NCBI RefSeq assembly: GCF_040718835.1
Contig: NZ_JBFEFG010000281.1
Coordinates: forward strand, 992,001-1,056,000
Origin: Bremerella sp. JC817
GTDB lineage: Bacteria > Planctomycetota > Planctomycetia > Pirellulales > Pirellulaceae
Length of the DNA stretch: 64,000 bases
Reading direction: 5' to 3'
Part shown: piece by piece, positions 54,424 through 63,899 of the stretch
Layout of the letters: each line of letters starts with the position of its first letter
Numbering within the stretch: the stretch's first letter is position 1
The notes under the pieces: model-generated
Databases searched by the model: none
The model's input: only the letters and a program-made list of their open reading frames with translations
What the model was told of the DNA's origin: nothing
Made by a program: the position numbers and the translations under genes

Positions 54424-55872
54424 TTACACCTTGGCAATTTCGGGGATCTCAAATCCCTTGCGATTCTTATCCTTCAGCAACGAATTGGCCGCTTCGGAGT
54501 GGTCTCCGACGTGCTTTTCCGTTTCAGGATCGAAGGTCAACGTCGGGCCGACGGTGTAGTTTTCGTTGTCCTTCACCCCGACACCCTTGTCCATGATCTC
54601 GTGCAGACGGCCGAAGTGCTCGGCCGCCTCGGCATTGTCGCCGAACTTGCCTGCCTTGGCGTTGAACGGAACTTGTTCCCCCAGGCGATACGAGTTGTTC
54701 ATCAAGTGACCCAACACACACGCGTAGTGGGCATCGTTCACGTTGCCATTGGCCATGCTTGGATCGTTTGCCCGCACAGCCGAGATGAAGCTCCCCCAGT
54801 TGCCGCCCGGCGTGACGTTGCCTCGGGCGACTTTGACCTTTTCCCCTTTGTCGCTTCCCTTCGGATAATAGACGCCACGAATGATACGCCCGCCGTCCTC
54901 GAAATAGTACTCGTTCTCGACCTGGTGTTCGTAACCTTTGTAGTTAACGTTACGAACGTTGAAGAAGACGTACTGACCGTTCGGGTACTCGGCCATGGCA
55001 AACATGGTGTTCGGGGTTTCACCCTGATCGTCCCACTGGAAGCGACCACCGATCGCCATCGCGCGAACCGGATGCGTCTGGTCGGTATCGATCGCCCAGC
55101 GAGCGACATCAAGTTGATGCGTTCCCTGGTTGTTCAAGTCGCCGTTGCCAGTCTGCCAGAACCAATGCCAATTGTATGGATGGTAGTTGCCGTGATACTC
55201 GGCGACTTCCGCTGGTCCACGCCACAAGTTCCAGTCGAGTTGTTCCGGCGACTGCGAAACCGACTTGTTGCCGATGCCGCCACGTGGCTTGCAGCAGTAA
55301 CCATACGAAATCTTAAGGCGACCAAACTTACCGGCCTGGATCGCTTCGTGCAGGCCCGCGATTCCAGCGTCGCTACGACGCTGCGTACCATGCTGGATCA
55401 CGACGCCATATTTCTTTTGAGCTTCAACTGCAACGCGACCTTCTTGCACGTCGTGGCTCATTGGCTTTTCGACATAGACATGCTTACCGGCCTGGGCGGC
55501 CCAGATGGTCATCAGCGAATGCCAGTGGTTTGGCGTGGCGATCGAGATGGCATCGAGATTCGGATCGTCGAGGGCTTCGCGAACATCGCGAACGCCCTTC
55601 ACCTTGAACTTGCCATCGACTTTGTCTTGAACCGCTTTCACCGTTCGCGCGAGCACCTTCTCGTCGGGATCGATCAGGTAAGCGATTTCGACATTGTCTT
55701 GGCCGAGCCAGCCATCGATGTGGTTCTTACCGCGACCATTCAGACCTGCGACCGCAATGCGAACGCGATCGTTGGCACCTTGCACCGCACCTGAGGCGGC
55801 CGTGCCGGTGAGAATCAGGCCCGCACCAGCGGCCGAGGTTTGCAAAAAGTGACGACGATTCAATGGCGACAT
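54424..55872 (-). CDS. Gfo/Idh/MocA family oxidoreductase, Tat-exported
   Basis: A 482-residue protein; the ATG at 55872 starts a twin-arginine signal (MSPLNRRHFLQTSAAGAGL). A Rossmann NAD(P)-binding fold follows, with VAGLNGRGKNH near 42-52. The catalytic lysine motif is EKPMSHDVQEG near 125, and GTHQLDVARWAID lies near 240. The C-terminal part is a beta domain typical of the family. Tat export with a bound cofactor is common for planctomycete members. The substrate is probably a sugar or sugar acid, which the sequence does not identify. It is upstream of GH32 on the same strand with a terminator between. Confidence 0.92.
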   Translation of the reverse strand: MSPLNRRHFLQTSAAGAGLILTGTAASGAVQGANDRVRIAVAGLNGRGKNHIDGWLGQDNVEIAYLIDPDEKVLARTVKAVQDKVDGKFKVKGVRDVREALDDPNLDAISIATPNHWHSLMTIWAAQAGKHVYVEKPMSHDVQEGRVAVEAQKKYGVVIQHGTQRRSDAGIAGLHEAIQAGKFGRLKISYGYCCKPRGGIGNKSVSQSPEQLDWNLWRGPAEVAEYHGNYHPYNWHWFWQTGNGDLNNQGTHQLDVARWAIDTDQTHPVRAMAIGGRFQWDDQGETPNTMFAMAEYPNGQYVFFNVRNVNYKGYEHQVENEYYFEDGGRIIRGVYYPKGSDKGEKVKVARGNVTPGGNWGSFISAVRANDPSMANGNVNDAHYACVLGHLMNNSYRLGEQVPFNAKAGKFGDNAEAAEHFGRLHEIMDKGVGVKDNENYTVGPTLTFDPETEKHVGDHSEAANSLLKDKNRKGFEIPEIAKV

Positions 55873-56037
55873 GACAAGCTCCGTGGTTTTGGGATTGGGA
55901 GGAGGGACTGCTGTGGTAAGCGATTTCAATGCAGGTGAGATGCATTCTGACGAGTGAGTAACCCCGCGTCAAACTTTGTGTTGCGCCAAATCACACCCAG
56001 ACAGAAAGATTTATGGGGACAATTATGTTTTTCAATT

Positions 56038-56059
56038 GACCCACCCAAAGGATTGGGTC
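56038..56059. repeat. Short dyad upstream of the second DUF1592 gene
   Basis: GACCCA (56038-56043) and TGGGTC (56054-56059) flank CCCAAAGGAT. It lies between the divergent oxidoreductase and DUF1592 genes and could be a small operator. The evidence is only the symmetry. Confidence 0.35.
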
Positions 56060-56138
56060 TAAGATGAGGCAGCCTACCCCGAGGAAGAAATTGTCCTATC
56101 CCGCCCCCTTCCTTCCCACCTTTCAGCCGCTGCCCAAT

Positions 56139-58580
56139 ATGATGAGTCGACCACTCTCGCGCGTCATGCTTTCGGTTGCCATTTTGGGAACCATTGCGTG
56201 TTCTCAATCGCAAGCCGCCGATCAGGCCGTACCATTCCAGGATGTTGTTGGAACGTTCATGCAGTCGCACTGTGTTCGGTGCCATGGCCCTGAATCGCAG
56301 GAAGGTGATTTCCGCGTTGATACCCTGTCAAAAGATGTCGGTGGCGGCACCACGGTCAATCGCTGGTTGGAAGTGATCGAGAAGATCAACAGTGGCGAGA
56401 TGCCCCCGGAAGACGAACCGGAGCGGCCCACCGCGGAACAAGGTGCCAAGGTGGTCGAATGGCTGGCGGCACGTATTGAAGAAGGTCGCTCGGCCCGACT
56501 CGCTGAACGACAGCCAGTTTCGTTTCATCGCCTTTCGCGATCGGAATATGCCAACACGGTCGAAGATCTTCTCGGCGTGCGTTACGGCGTCGCCGACCCT
56601 GGCGGATTGAATGAAGATTCCGAGTACCACGGTTTCGAACGCATCGGCACGGTCCTTTCATTGTCGGCCTCGCACATCGAGAAGTACTACAACGCGGCTG
56701 AACAGATTCTGGACGAGGCATATCCAGAAAAGCCGATCGAAAGCACCATTGTTCGTAAGCGAGCCCTCGATCTGCGAGGCGGCCCTTCGCGCGAGCAGAT
56801 CGAAGAGTTGGAAGCCCAAGGCCTGGCCGACAAAGTTCGTGTCGACATGTGGCCAGGGCACCATATCCAAGGGGGAAGACCTGGCCCAGGCAACGATATG
56901 CTGAAGAATGGGGGCTTCTTCAAAGTCCGCATTCAAGTCAGCGGCATGAAACCGCCCGGCGGACGTGCACCTCACCTTACCTTCTATGCCGACAAGATCG
57001 ATCGCCTGCTGTTCGAGCAAGATATTCTCGCTCCCGAAGACAAGCCTGAGATCGTCGAATTCACTTGTCACCTGCCACCCGGTGCGAACTCGTTTGAATT
57101 GACCAACGACGTTCCAGGCCCCTCGAACTTGCCTCGCTCTGGCCGGTCGGGCAATCGTCCCTTCTTCAGCCTGAAAGAAGGCCGCATTCCGTGGCAAATC
57201 AAGCTGACCGATGAAGAAGGCGTGCCACTCTATCCGTTCCTGATCGTCGACTGGGTGGAATGGGAAGGCCCTATTATCACCGACGAAGTCGCGGCGAAGC
57301 GGGCACGCTACATGCCAGCCGATGGCGCCAAGCCGGACGAGATTCGCGAATGCCTGACACGCTTTTGCGAAGATGCCTTCCGACGTCCGGTTACCGCGGC
57401 TGAAGTCGACCGCTACATGACAATCGTCAACGAAGAACTGGCCGCCGGAGCGAAGACGCAGCCCGCCATGAAAACGGCAATGCTGGGCGTCCTTTGCTCG
57501 AAAGACTTCCTGTTTCTGGTCGAAGGCAATCTGGCGCAGCCAACCGACACGCTCGACGATTTCGAGATCGCCAATCGGCTGGCCTACATGCTGTGGAGCA
57601 CGATGCCCGACGAAGAGCTGCTGAAGCTCGCTCATGAAGGCAAACTGCACGACAAGCAGATCTTGAAAGAACAGTTCGACCGCATGCTGGCCGATCCACG
57701 GGCCGCCCGATTCAGTCAAGACTTCCCACGGCAATGGCTGCAACTGCACAAGCTCGGGATGTTCCCGCCGAACAAAGAACTGTACCCCAACTACGATCCG
57801 CACCTGGAACGAAGCATGCGTGGCGAAACGTCCGCCTTCTTTCAGGAAGTGCTCGACCAGAATTTGAGTCTCCGCGAGTTCCTTGATTCCGACTGGACGA
57901 TGGTGAACCCTCGTCTGGCGATGCACTACGAAATGCCGGGAATCGAAGCGGATCGCTTCCAGCGAGTCCCCCTTTCAGACGAAGCCCATCGTGGTGGTCT
58001 GTTGACCCAGGCCGCGATCTTGTCGCTCACTTCCGATGGCACCCGACATCGCCCGGTACATCGTGGTGTGTGGGTAATGGAATCGATCTTTGGCAAGTCG
58101 CCACCACCACCTCCGGCGAATGTCGACCCGATCGAACCGAACCCGGTCGATTCGCCCAAGGCAACCATCCGCATGAAGCTGGAAGCCCACAAGCATGACG
58201 CTAACTGCGCGGCATGCCATCGCAAGATCGATCCACTTGGCTTGGCGTTCGACAACTTCGATGCCATCGGTCGCTGGCGAACCGAAGAAGTAGTACCTAA
58301 CGGCACCGGTGCGAATCCGAAAGTCGACGCCAGTGGCGTGCTGCCGGATGGTCGCGAGTTCGCCGGTCCGGCCGAGTTCCGCCAGTTGCTTTTGGCGAAT
58401 GTCGATGACTTCAACGACACCTTCCTGAAGAAGCTGGCAACCTATTCCCTTCGTCGAACCATGACGGTTGACGATCGCCAGTCCCTCGAGGCAATCGCGG
58501 CGCAAAGCCGAGATACCGATTACCGCGTGCGTGATCTGGTCGAAGCCTTTGTCCTTTCCGACTTGTTCCAGAAACGGTGA
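56139..58580 (+). CDS. DUF1592/DUF1588/DUF1585 cytochrome-type exported protein (second copy)
   Basis: An 813-residue protein; I start it at the ATG at 56139 (MMSRPLSRVMLSVAILG), which opens a signal peptide, although the frame is open back to 56064. The N-terminal heme-type motif is HCVRCHGPESQEGDFRVDTL. DUF1587 and DUF1592 follow, with ICEQ-free middle part carrying a carbohydrate-binding-like beta domain (about 195-330), then DUF1588 (NPRLAMHYEMPGIEADRF) and DUF1585 at the end. A CxxCH motif is in NCAACHRKIDPLGLAFDNFD. It is related to the protein at 34002-36404 but is separate. DUF1552 starts 3 bases after the stop, so the two are translated together. Confidence 0.9.
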   Translation: MMSRPLSRVMLSVAILGTIACSQSQAADQAVPFQDVVGTFMQSHCVRCHGPESQEGDFRVDTLSKDVGGGTTVNRWLEVIEKINSGEMPPEDEPERPTAEQGAKVVEWLAARIEEGRSARLAERQPVSFHRLSRSEYANTVEDLLGVRYGVADPGGLNEDSEYHGFERIGTVLSLSASHIEKYYNAAEQILDEAYPEKPIESTIVRKRALDLRGGPSREQIEELEAQGLADKVRVDMWPGHHIQGGRPGPGNDMLKNGGFFKVRIQVSGMKPPGGRAPHLTFYADKIDRLLFEQDILAPEDKPEIVEFTCHLPPGANSFELTNDVPGPSNLPRSGRSGNRPFFSLKEGRIPWQIKLTDEEGVPLYPFLIVDWVEWEGPIITDEVAAKRARYMPADGAKPDEIRECLTRFCEDAFRRPVTAAEVDRYMTIVNEELAAGAKTQPAMKTAMLGVLCSKDFLFLVEGNLAQPTDTLDDFEIANRLAYMLWSTMPDEELLKLAHEGKLHDKQILKEQFDRMLADPRAARFSQDFPRQWLQLHKLGMFPPNKELYPNYDPHLERSMRGETSAFFQEVLDQNLSLREFLDSDWTMVNPRLAMHYEMPGIEADRFQRVPLSDEAHRGGLLTQAAILSLTSDGTRHRPVHRGVWVMESIFGKSPPPPPANVDPIEPNPVDSPKATIRMKLEAHKHDANCAACHRKIDPLGLAFDNFDAIGRWRTEEVVPNGTGANPKVDASGVLPDGREFAGPAEFRQLLLANVDDFNDTFLKKLATYSLRRTMTVDDRQSLEAIAAQSRDTDYRVRDLVEAFVLSDLFQKR

Positions 58581-58583
58581 ACC

Positions 58584-59981
58584 ATGAGCTATTTCAATTC
58601 ACGACGATGGAAAGTTAGCCGCCGACACGTGCTGCGAGGCATGGGGGCAAGTCTTGCTCTTCCATTGCTCCATTGCATGGATCCCGCTTCACTGCTGGCG
58701 GAAGAGAAGGCCGAGGCTGACAAGGGCAAAGCCAAGCCGAAACGGGCCGTCTTCATCTACGTGCCTAATGGGGTGAACACCCTGACCTGGCAAATCCAAC
58801 AAGCGGGTGCCGACTATGAACTGAGCGGCCCGATGAAGTCGCTCGAGGCGCATCGTCAACAAATCACGCCGATCAGTGGTCTGTACCATCCCAACGGCAT
58901 CGGTCAGGCACATGAGTGCGACAAAATCTGGCTCACCGCCGCCAAGATCAGTCAGGAAGGGGGCGCCTTCCGTAACTCGGTTTCTGCCGACCAGATGATG
59001 GCTCAGGTCACCTCGCAGCACACTCGCTTTCCGTCGCTCGAACTGGCGATCACCGGCGGTACGCTCGCCTGGTCTCCCGACGGTATTCCTCTGCCAGCCG
59101 AACGTCGCCCACGAGCGATCTTCGACCGCTTGTTCGGTGTCGAAAAGGGTGGCGTCGAAGGTGCCAAACGAAACCTCAATCGCCGTGGCAGCGTGCTCGA
59201 CGCGATCCTGGAAGATGCCAACTCTTTCCGAGGTCAGATCGGCACTGAAGACCGCAACAAGCTCGACGAGTACCTGCATGCGGTCCGCGACGTCGAAATC
59301 CGGACGCAGCGTTCGTATGACTGGCTCGACATCCCGAAGCCAGAGGTCGCCGAGGCAACCAAGGCCAAGCTGACCCGCGACATTCCGAACACCGATGCTG
59401 GCGATTTGTATCGGACGATCTACGATCTGATGGTGTTGGCCCTGCGAACCGACATGACACGGGTCATTACCTGCATGAGCGGGAGCGAAAGCAATGGCCT
59501 GGCGATTCCGGAAATTGGTGTCGCTCAAACACGCCACGAACTATCGCACCACAACGGCGATCCAGAACAACTTCGCCGCTTGACCGAAACCGATACGTTC
59601 CTTGTTCAGCAGTTCTCGTACTTCCTCGAACGATTGAAGTCGTACCAGGAAGAAGAAAACGAAACGCTGCTCGACCGGACGATGGTCTTGTTTGGCAGTG
59701 GTATGGCGTATGGTCATAGTCACGGCAACGCCAACTTGCCAATGATCCTGGCAGGTGGTTCCGGCTTGGGCTTGAAGCATGGTAACCATGTCGACTTCAA
59801 CCTGCCATCGCTGGGCAACTACACCATGGACGACTCGCAGAAGCACTATCGTGTTTGCTCGCGGCCGATCGACAGCGATGCGCACCTAAGCAATCTTCTG
59901 TTGACGATGATGCAGAAAATGGATGTCCCAGCCGAACAGTTTGGCGACAGTAATCGAGTCATGTCGGAAATTTTGGGGTAG
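58584..59981 (+). CDS. DUF1552 family Tat-exported protein (second copy)
   Basis: A 465-residue protein with a twin-arginine signal ([19 protein letters not shown]). It matches DUF1552 through [59 protein letters not shown] and [20 protein letters not shown]. It differs from the copy at 32690-33967 in many positions but keeps the family layout. The short spacing on both sides (3 bases before, 7 bases after) makes a three-gene operon with DUF1592 and the unknown secreted protein downstream. Confidence 0.9.
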   Translation: MSYFNSRRWKVSRRHVLRGMGASLALPLLHCMDPASLLAEEKAEADKGKAKPKRAVFIYVPNGVNTLTWQIQQAGADYELSGPMKSLEAHRQQITPISGLYHPNGIGQAHECDKIWLTAAKISQEGGAFRNSVSADQMMAQVTSQHTRFPSLELAITGGTLAWSPDGIPLPAERRPRAIFDRLFGVEKGGVEGAKRNLNRRGSVLDAILEDANSFRGQIGTEDRNKLDEYLHAVRDVEIRTQRSYDWLDIPKPEVAEATKAKLTRDIPNTDAGDLYRTIYDLMVLALRTDMTRVITCMSGSESNGLAIPEIGVAQTRHELSHHNGDPEQLRRLTETDTFLVQQFSYFLERLKSYQEEENETLLDRTMVLFGSGMAYGHSHGNANLPMILAGGSGLGLKHGNHVDFNLPSLGNYTMDDSQKHYRVCSRPIDSDAHLSNLLLTMMQKMDVPAEQFGDSNRVMSEILG

Positions 59982-59988
59982 TCCTCTC

Positions 59989-61125
59989 GTGCGATTGAAT
60001 CTTGCCTACCTGATGTTGTTTGTTGTCGGTTTCGCCTCACCGCTTGCGGCCCAGGAAGCGTACCGCACCGACGCCAATCCGGACGAAAAGCTTCCCTGGT
60101 ACCAGACGGTGCCGGGGCAATTTCCACCGGAAGGATCGGCGCACTACTTCTCTGGCGAGTTGGTAGGTGTCGATCACATTCGCCGCACCGGCGTGCTTCG
60201 TGTTTCGCGAACCGACGCTCAGCGGCGAAGTCACTGGGACTTGCCGATCGACTTCCGCATGCTCCCATATGGATCGGTCGCCCATCACGGTGCTCCGGCG
60301 GCACTCAAAGACATCCCGCTCGGGACGCATCTGCATGGTTGGTTCTACTACAAGGATAAAGACGAAGAGACCCATTCGATCTTCCTGAACCGGAAGAGTA
60401 TCGAAGATGGCTTCAACAAGGCGTTCCGCCTGGAAGATGACTTCACCTACTACCAGAATAAGAAACAGTTGTGGCTGGTCGATTCGGTCGACCTGAAAGA
60501 GATGCAAATCTATCTGGTCAGTCAGGCTGCAGGGGTAAAAGAACCGACGAAGATCAAGCTCGACCTGACTTCGGCCACAAGGGTCTACCAGGGAGAGAAG
60601 ATCGGCACGCTCGAGGACATCGAGCCAGGGCAGACGGTGTTGTTCAACTTGACTTGGGCCACGCTCTATGGAATCGGACGCTGTACCGATCTATGGCTGG
60701 ATGAACAGTCGCGAGCGATCGCTACGGCTCAGCAGCTTGAGCAGCATCGTCTCTACCAGAAAGATCGTGGGCTGGCCGGCATCATCGAAGCAGTCGACAA
60801 CCCAAACCGCGTGTTGACGGTCACGCTGTTTGGCGGCGTTGATCCCCAGTTGATCGAAGACTTTAAGGTCTCTGGTCCGGTGCACGTAGTCGTGGCAGAA
60901 CCGACGCTGCAAATCTACGATCAGGTGAACGATCGCAAAGCCGGACCGATCCTGGAGAAGACGGAGATCGACAAGCAGCCCGGCAGCAGCGGTATTCAAA
61001 TCCGCGTCCAGCCCCAGATGCTTCTGGAAGGCTACCGACCAGGACGGATCGTTCGAATCTTCCCAATGAACTGGCCGGTTGTCACGTTGCCCACCGAAGA
61101 AACGCTGTGGCCGGAACGAAACTAG
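59989..61125 (+). CDS. Secreted protein of unknown function in the DUF1592/DUF1552 operon
   Basis: A 378-residue protein, probably starting at the GTG at 59989, seven bases after the DUF1552 stop, where a signal peptide begins (RLNLAYLMLFVVGFASPLA). I do not recognise the family. The mature part has many aromatic and charged residues, with no Cys heme motif. Possible beta-rich repeats are seen at GELVGVDHIRRTGVLRVSRT, HLHGWFYYKDKDEETHS and DSVDLKEMQIYLVSQ. Its position suggests it works with the two proteins before it; other DUF1592/DUF1552 pairs in this window lack it. Confidence 0.75.
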   Translation: MRLNLAYLMLFVVGFASPLAAQEAYRTDANPDEKLPWYQTVPGQFPPEGSAHYFSGELVGVDHIRRTGVLRVSRTDAQRRSHWDLPIDFRMLPYGSVAHHGAPAALKDIPLGTHLHGWFYYKDKDEETHSIFLNRKSIEDGFNKAFRLEDDFTYYQNKKQLWLVDSVDLKEMQIYLVSQAAGVKEPTKIKLDLTSATRVYQGEKIGTLEDIEPGQTVLFNLTWATLYGIGRCTDLWLDEQSRAIATAQQLEQHRLYQKDRGLAGIIEAVDNPNRVLTVTLFGGVDPQLIEDFKVSGPVHVVVAEPTLQIYDQVNDRKAGPILEKTEIDKQPGSSGIQIRVQPQMLLEGYRPGRIVRIFPMNWPVVTLPTEETLWPERN

Positions 61126-61160
61126 TTCTGCGTTCAAAGAATTTGAGGCAGGGCAAACAA

Positions 61161-61194
61161 CAAAGCCTCGTTCCAGGAACGAGGCTTCTCTTTT
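61161..61194. terminator. Bidirectional terminator between convergent genes
   Basis: AAGCCTCGTT (61163-61172) pairs with AACGAGGCTT (61178-61187), followed by CTCTTTT on the plus strand. Confidence 0.85.
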
Positions 61195-61216
61195 GAGTGA
61201 ATCGTGAAGATCAAGC

Positions 61217-62101
61217 TTAGTTGCTCAGCTTCTCGATCAGGTACTCGGTTGCGTTGCGGTACTGTGGCTTTTCGACGCCTGGGTGAACAAGCACGACATC
61301 GACGCCAGCTTCTTCGAGACGTTCCTTCAGCTTCAGCCCCATCACGCCGGAGTGCGTAGGATCTTTGGGGGACGAACCAAGGACTGGCTTCTCGCCACCG
61401 TAGAACATCGCGATCGGCGGATCGTCTTTGGTGACATGTTCGATCGGTGAGTATTCCTTGACCCAAGGCATCACCGACTCACGCTTTTCCATCACGACGT
61501 CCAAATTCGGCAGACCGAAAGCATGGGCACCGTAGCGATAGTTGGGCATCCATTCGCGCAACTCTTTCGGATCGAGTGAAACCTGGGCACCATTCACGGC
61601 AGCACAGTAGAGACGAGTCGATTCGCGAGCGATCGGATCTTCGCTATTGGGATCGGCCATGTCGTCATGGAACGAAAGCCACAGCGACGAGCAGCCACCA
61701 GCGGAGCCGCCGGTGGCACCGATCTTTTCTTTATCGAGATTCCATTCGCCAGCCTTCGACCGCACGAACTGCAGTGCCCGGGCCGCGTCTTCCAGCGGAG
61801 CTTTCACCGGTGGAGTCACGCCTTCTTCGACGGCGTTCTTTACGTAGCGATAATTGATCGCTACGACCGAGATACCCTTGTCGAGATAGGCCTTCGGATT
61901 GGTCTTTTTATCGCCACCTTGCCAGCCACCACCATGGATGTAAAACACCACCGGCGTCGGCTTGTCCGATTCGGCCTGATAGAAGTCGAGAACCTGCCGT
62001 GGATGATCTCCGTACGGTACGTCTTTCATTTCCTTGGTATCCGCAGCGAACGCTTGCTGCGTGAAGCCCAGCAGGGCGAGAAACAGAAACAGTTTCTTCA
62101 T
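61217..62101 (-). CDS. Exported alpha/beta hydrolase (carboxylesterase/lipase-like)
   Basis: A 294-residue enzyme with a signal peptide (MKKLFLFLALLGFTQQAFA). The oxyanion motif HGGGWQGGDK is near residue 55 and the nucleophile serine is in GATGGSAGGCSSL (GxSxG) near 135. The acid and base residues are likely in the DPPIAMFYGG and VLVHPGVEK regions. The family resembles esterases near sugar-degradation genes (axe-like). The substrate is not clear. A ribosome site AAGGA lies before the ATG. Confidence 0.9.
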   Translation of the reverse strand: MKKLFLFLALLGFTQQAFAADTKEMKDVPYGDHPRQVLDFYQAESDKPTPVVFYIHGGGWQGGDKKTNPKAYLDKGISVVAINYRYVKNAVEEGVTPPVKAPLEDAARALQFVRSKAGEWNLDKEKIGATGGSAGGCSSLWLSFHDDMADPNSEDPIARESTRLYCAAVNGAQVSLDPKELREWMPNYRYGAHAFGLPNLDVVMEKRESVMPWVKEYSPIEHVTKDDPPIAMFYGGEKPVLGSSPKDPTHSGVMGLKLKERLEEAGVDVVLVHPGVEKPQYRNATEYLIEKLSN

Positions 62102-62189
62102 AAGGCGGGTTCCTTCGAGAGTGCAAAATGGGACAGGAAGCCCTTATTCTCGCAAATCCGCGACAGGCACGCCAACGAAATTAGCGGCC

Positions 62190-63299
62190 TCAATTCGATT
62201 CTGCTGGCTTAGCGGAAGATTCAATAACCTTCGCACCGATCGTATTCAAGGTCGTATCGGTGAAGCGACAATCATCGATCACCAGCTCCCCTCCGTTGAC
62301 GCGAACCAACGCAGGCGTGCTTTTTTCTTTGGTACTGACCTCGACTCGCGTCAGTTTCAACTCGAAACCCTCGACATCGGCTCGCGGACCAGCCACCAAA
62401 GCCGAAGCGGTCGTCGTGTTGATGATCTGGCAATCGATCAGTTCATGCCGCTGCCCGATCAAATAGACATCGTTATTCACATTGCCGAAGAACTGGCAAT
62501 TTCGATAAACCGTCTCGGCCTGATTCACGTCAGCGATTCCGTTCTCATTGCCGAAAAACTTCCCACCGTCGATCACGCATTCGCACGTTTCGTGAGCCGA
62601 GAACCCTTCATCGAAGCAGTCGTACCCCTCGATATTCTCGAAACGCATCTCGCGGCCATCCCCATGAGCATTGAAGCCGTCATTCAGGAAGTTACGGGTC
62701 TTCAAGTTTCGCACGACAATTCGGCGACAAGTTCCACTGGTTGCCAGGCCATTGACTCGGGTAGCCCACTGCAGATTGGCCGTGCTGCCTCGGACGTAGA
62801 GCCAACCCTTCTTCTCGTCGATGTTCTCGAAGCGGAACTGCCCTGGTTTCAGTTCTTCCAGCGGTGGGAACGGTGGCGAGTTCGAACTTTGCGTACGATT
62901 CATCCGCTCCATCTTGCCATCAACAATCAGCAAATGGCGGTTGTAGGCGGTCACCGGCAGTTGCTTCCGAAACAGATCAGCCTCGACCTTTTCCCAACCT
63001 TCATTCGGCAGCGGATCAGCGCCGTCGAGCGTCACGCCGTTGCCCTCAATGGTAATGCCAGAACGAGCTCGCAAACTGGCCGATTGGCGATAGATCGCCC
63101 CGGCCGGATGCAATTGAATCACATCACCGTCTTGGGCAGCGTTGATCGCTTTCTGCAGCGTGGCGAAAGGCTTCTCGGCCGAACCGACGTGGGAATCGCG
63201 ACCGCTTTGATTATTGACGTGCCACTCGGCACCATAGCACCAATTTGTCATCACGGCACAAAGCAGCAAACCAATCAGGCGAGTCGTTGTCGAGGGCAT
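62190..63299 (-). CDS. Secreted right-handed parallel beta-helix protein
   Basis: A 369-residue exported protein (signal MPSTTTRLIGLLLCAVMTNWC). The mature part starts WHVNNQSGRDSHVGSAEKPFATLQKAI, the usual start of polysaccharide-related beta-helix proteins, and continues with regular coils (ITIEGNGVTLDGADPL, RRIVVRNLKTRNF, RFENIEGYDCFDEG, VYRNCQFFGNVNNDVYLIG). No catalytic residues can be assigned. It may bind or cut a glycan. It follows the lipoprotein gene on the same strand. Confidence 0.88.
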   Translation of the reverse strand: MPSTTTRLIGLLLCAVMTNWCYGAEWHVNNQSGRDSHVGSAEKPFATLQKAINAAQDGDVIQLHPAGAIYRQSASLRARSGITIEGNGVTLDGADPLPNEGWEKVEADLFRKQLPVTAYNRHLLIVDGKMERMNRTQSSNSPPFPPLEELKPGQFRFENIDEKKGWLYVRGSTANLQWATRVNGLATSGTCRRIVVRNLKTRNFLNDGFNAHGDGREMRFENIEGYDCFDEGFSAHETCECVIDGGKFFGNENGIADVNQAETVYRNCQFFGNVNNDVYLIGQRHELIDCQIINTTTASALVAGPRADVEGFELKLTRVEVSTKEKSTPALVRVNGGELVIDDCRFTDTTLNTIGAKVIESSAKPAESN

Positions 63300-63370
63300 G
63301 GCAAGATTGCAGAGGAAGGTAGGGTCGAGGTGGGAATCGCCCCATTGTAATCGCTCGGCCGCAGCGTCAC

Positions 63371-63400
63371 AAAAAAAGCCTTCCGAACAGGAAGGCTTTT
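63371..63400 (-). terminator. Terminator after the lipoprotein gene
   Basis: AAGCCTTCC pairs with GGAAGGCTT around GAACA, flanked by A/T runs. It lies 30 bases beyond the stop of the gene at 63432. Confidence 0.85.
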
Positions 63401-63431
63401 GGCGAATACCGGTCGTTGCGATCGGTACGAC

Positions 63432-63866
63432 TTAGTTCTTCATCTCGACATCAAACGCATTCTCGCCCGCCTCGACCTGGCAAGTCAGCGGCGTCGTCTT
63501 GGGGGCCCGGTACTGCTTGGGGATGTTGTCCATGGTCTTCAGCACAAGCCCTGGCTCTGAAGTCCCCGACGGGTTCGGATCTGGAATCTCTGGTGGGAAG
63601 ACGATGACTTTGTACTCGGTCAGCGGCAAGCCACCTTTGTGGGTCGTTGCCGTGTATGTTCCATCAGGCTGGATCTCGGCATCCACGCGAACGCCTTGAT
63701 CGTAGTTGATGAACGAAACGATCCCGTCGTCGAGCGGTGTTCCTTCGTAGCTAACCGTACCAGTCACACTACCCACCGGCTCGATTGGCTTCAGAAAGCA
63801 ACCAATGGTCAGCAGCAATGCCAAGATACCTGCCAGTCCCCAGCCGTGGCGAATCGATATGCTCAT
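63432..63866 (-). CDS. Small lipoprotein with a transthyretin-like fold
   Basis: A 144-residue protein. A lipobox (LLTIGCF) gives a lipid-anchored Cys near residue 23. The mature part has GTVSYEGTPLDDGIVSF and GTYTATTHKGGLPLTEYKV, which is the beta-sandwich type common in planctomycete carboxypeptidase-regulatory-like proteins that sit next to DUF1559 genes. The next gene upstream on the same strand is indeed a DUF1559 gene. Confidence 0.88.
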   Translation of the reverse strand: MSISIRHGWGLAGILALLLTIGCFLKPIEPVGSVTGTVSYEGTPLDDGIVSFINYDQGVRVDAEIQPDGTYTATTHKGGLPLTEYKVIVFPPEIPDPNPSGTSEPGLVLKTMDNIPKQYRAPKTTPLTCQVEAGENAFDVEMKN

Positions 63867-63899
63867 TTCCCAATTCCTTGTTTGGTTTTCGATGGTTCG

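Noticed and set aside
62034-63350. Plus-strand open frame over the beta-helix gene
   Set aside because: It extends over the start of one gene and the end of another and encodes no recognised protein.
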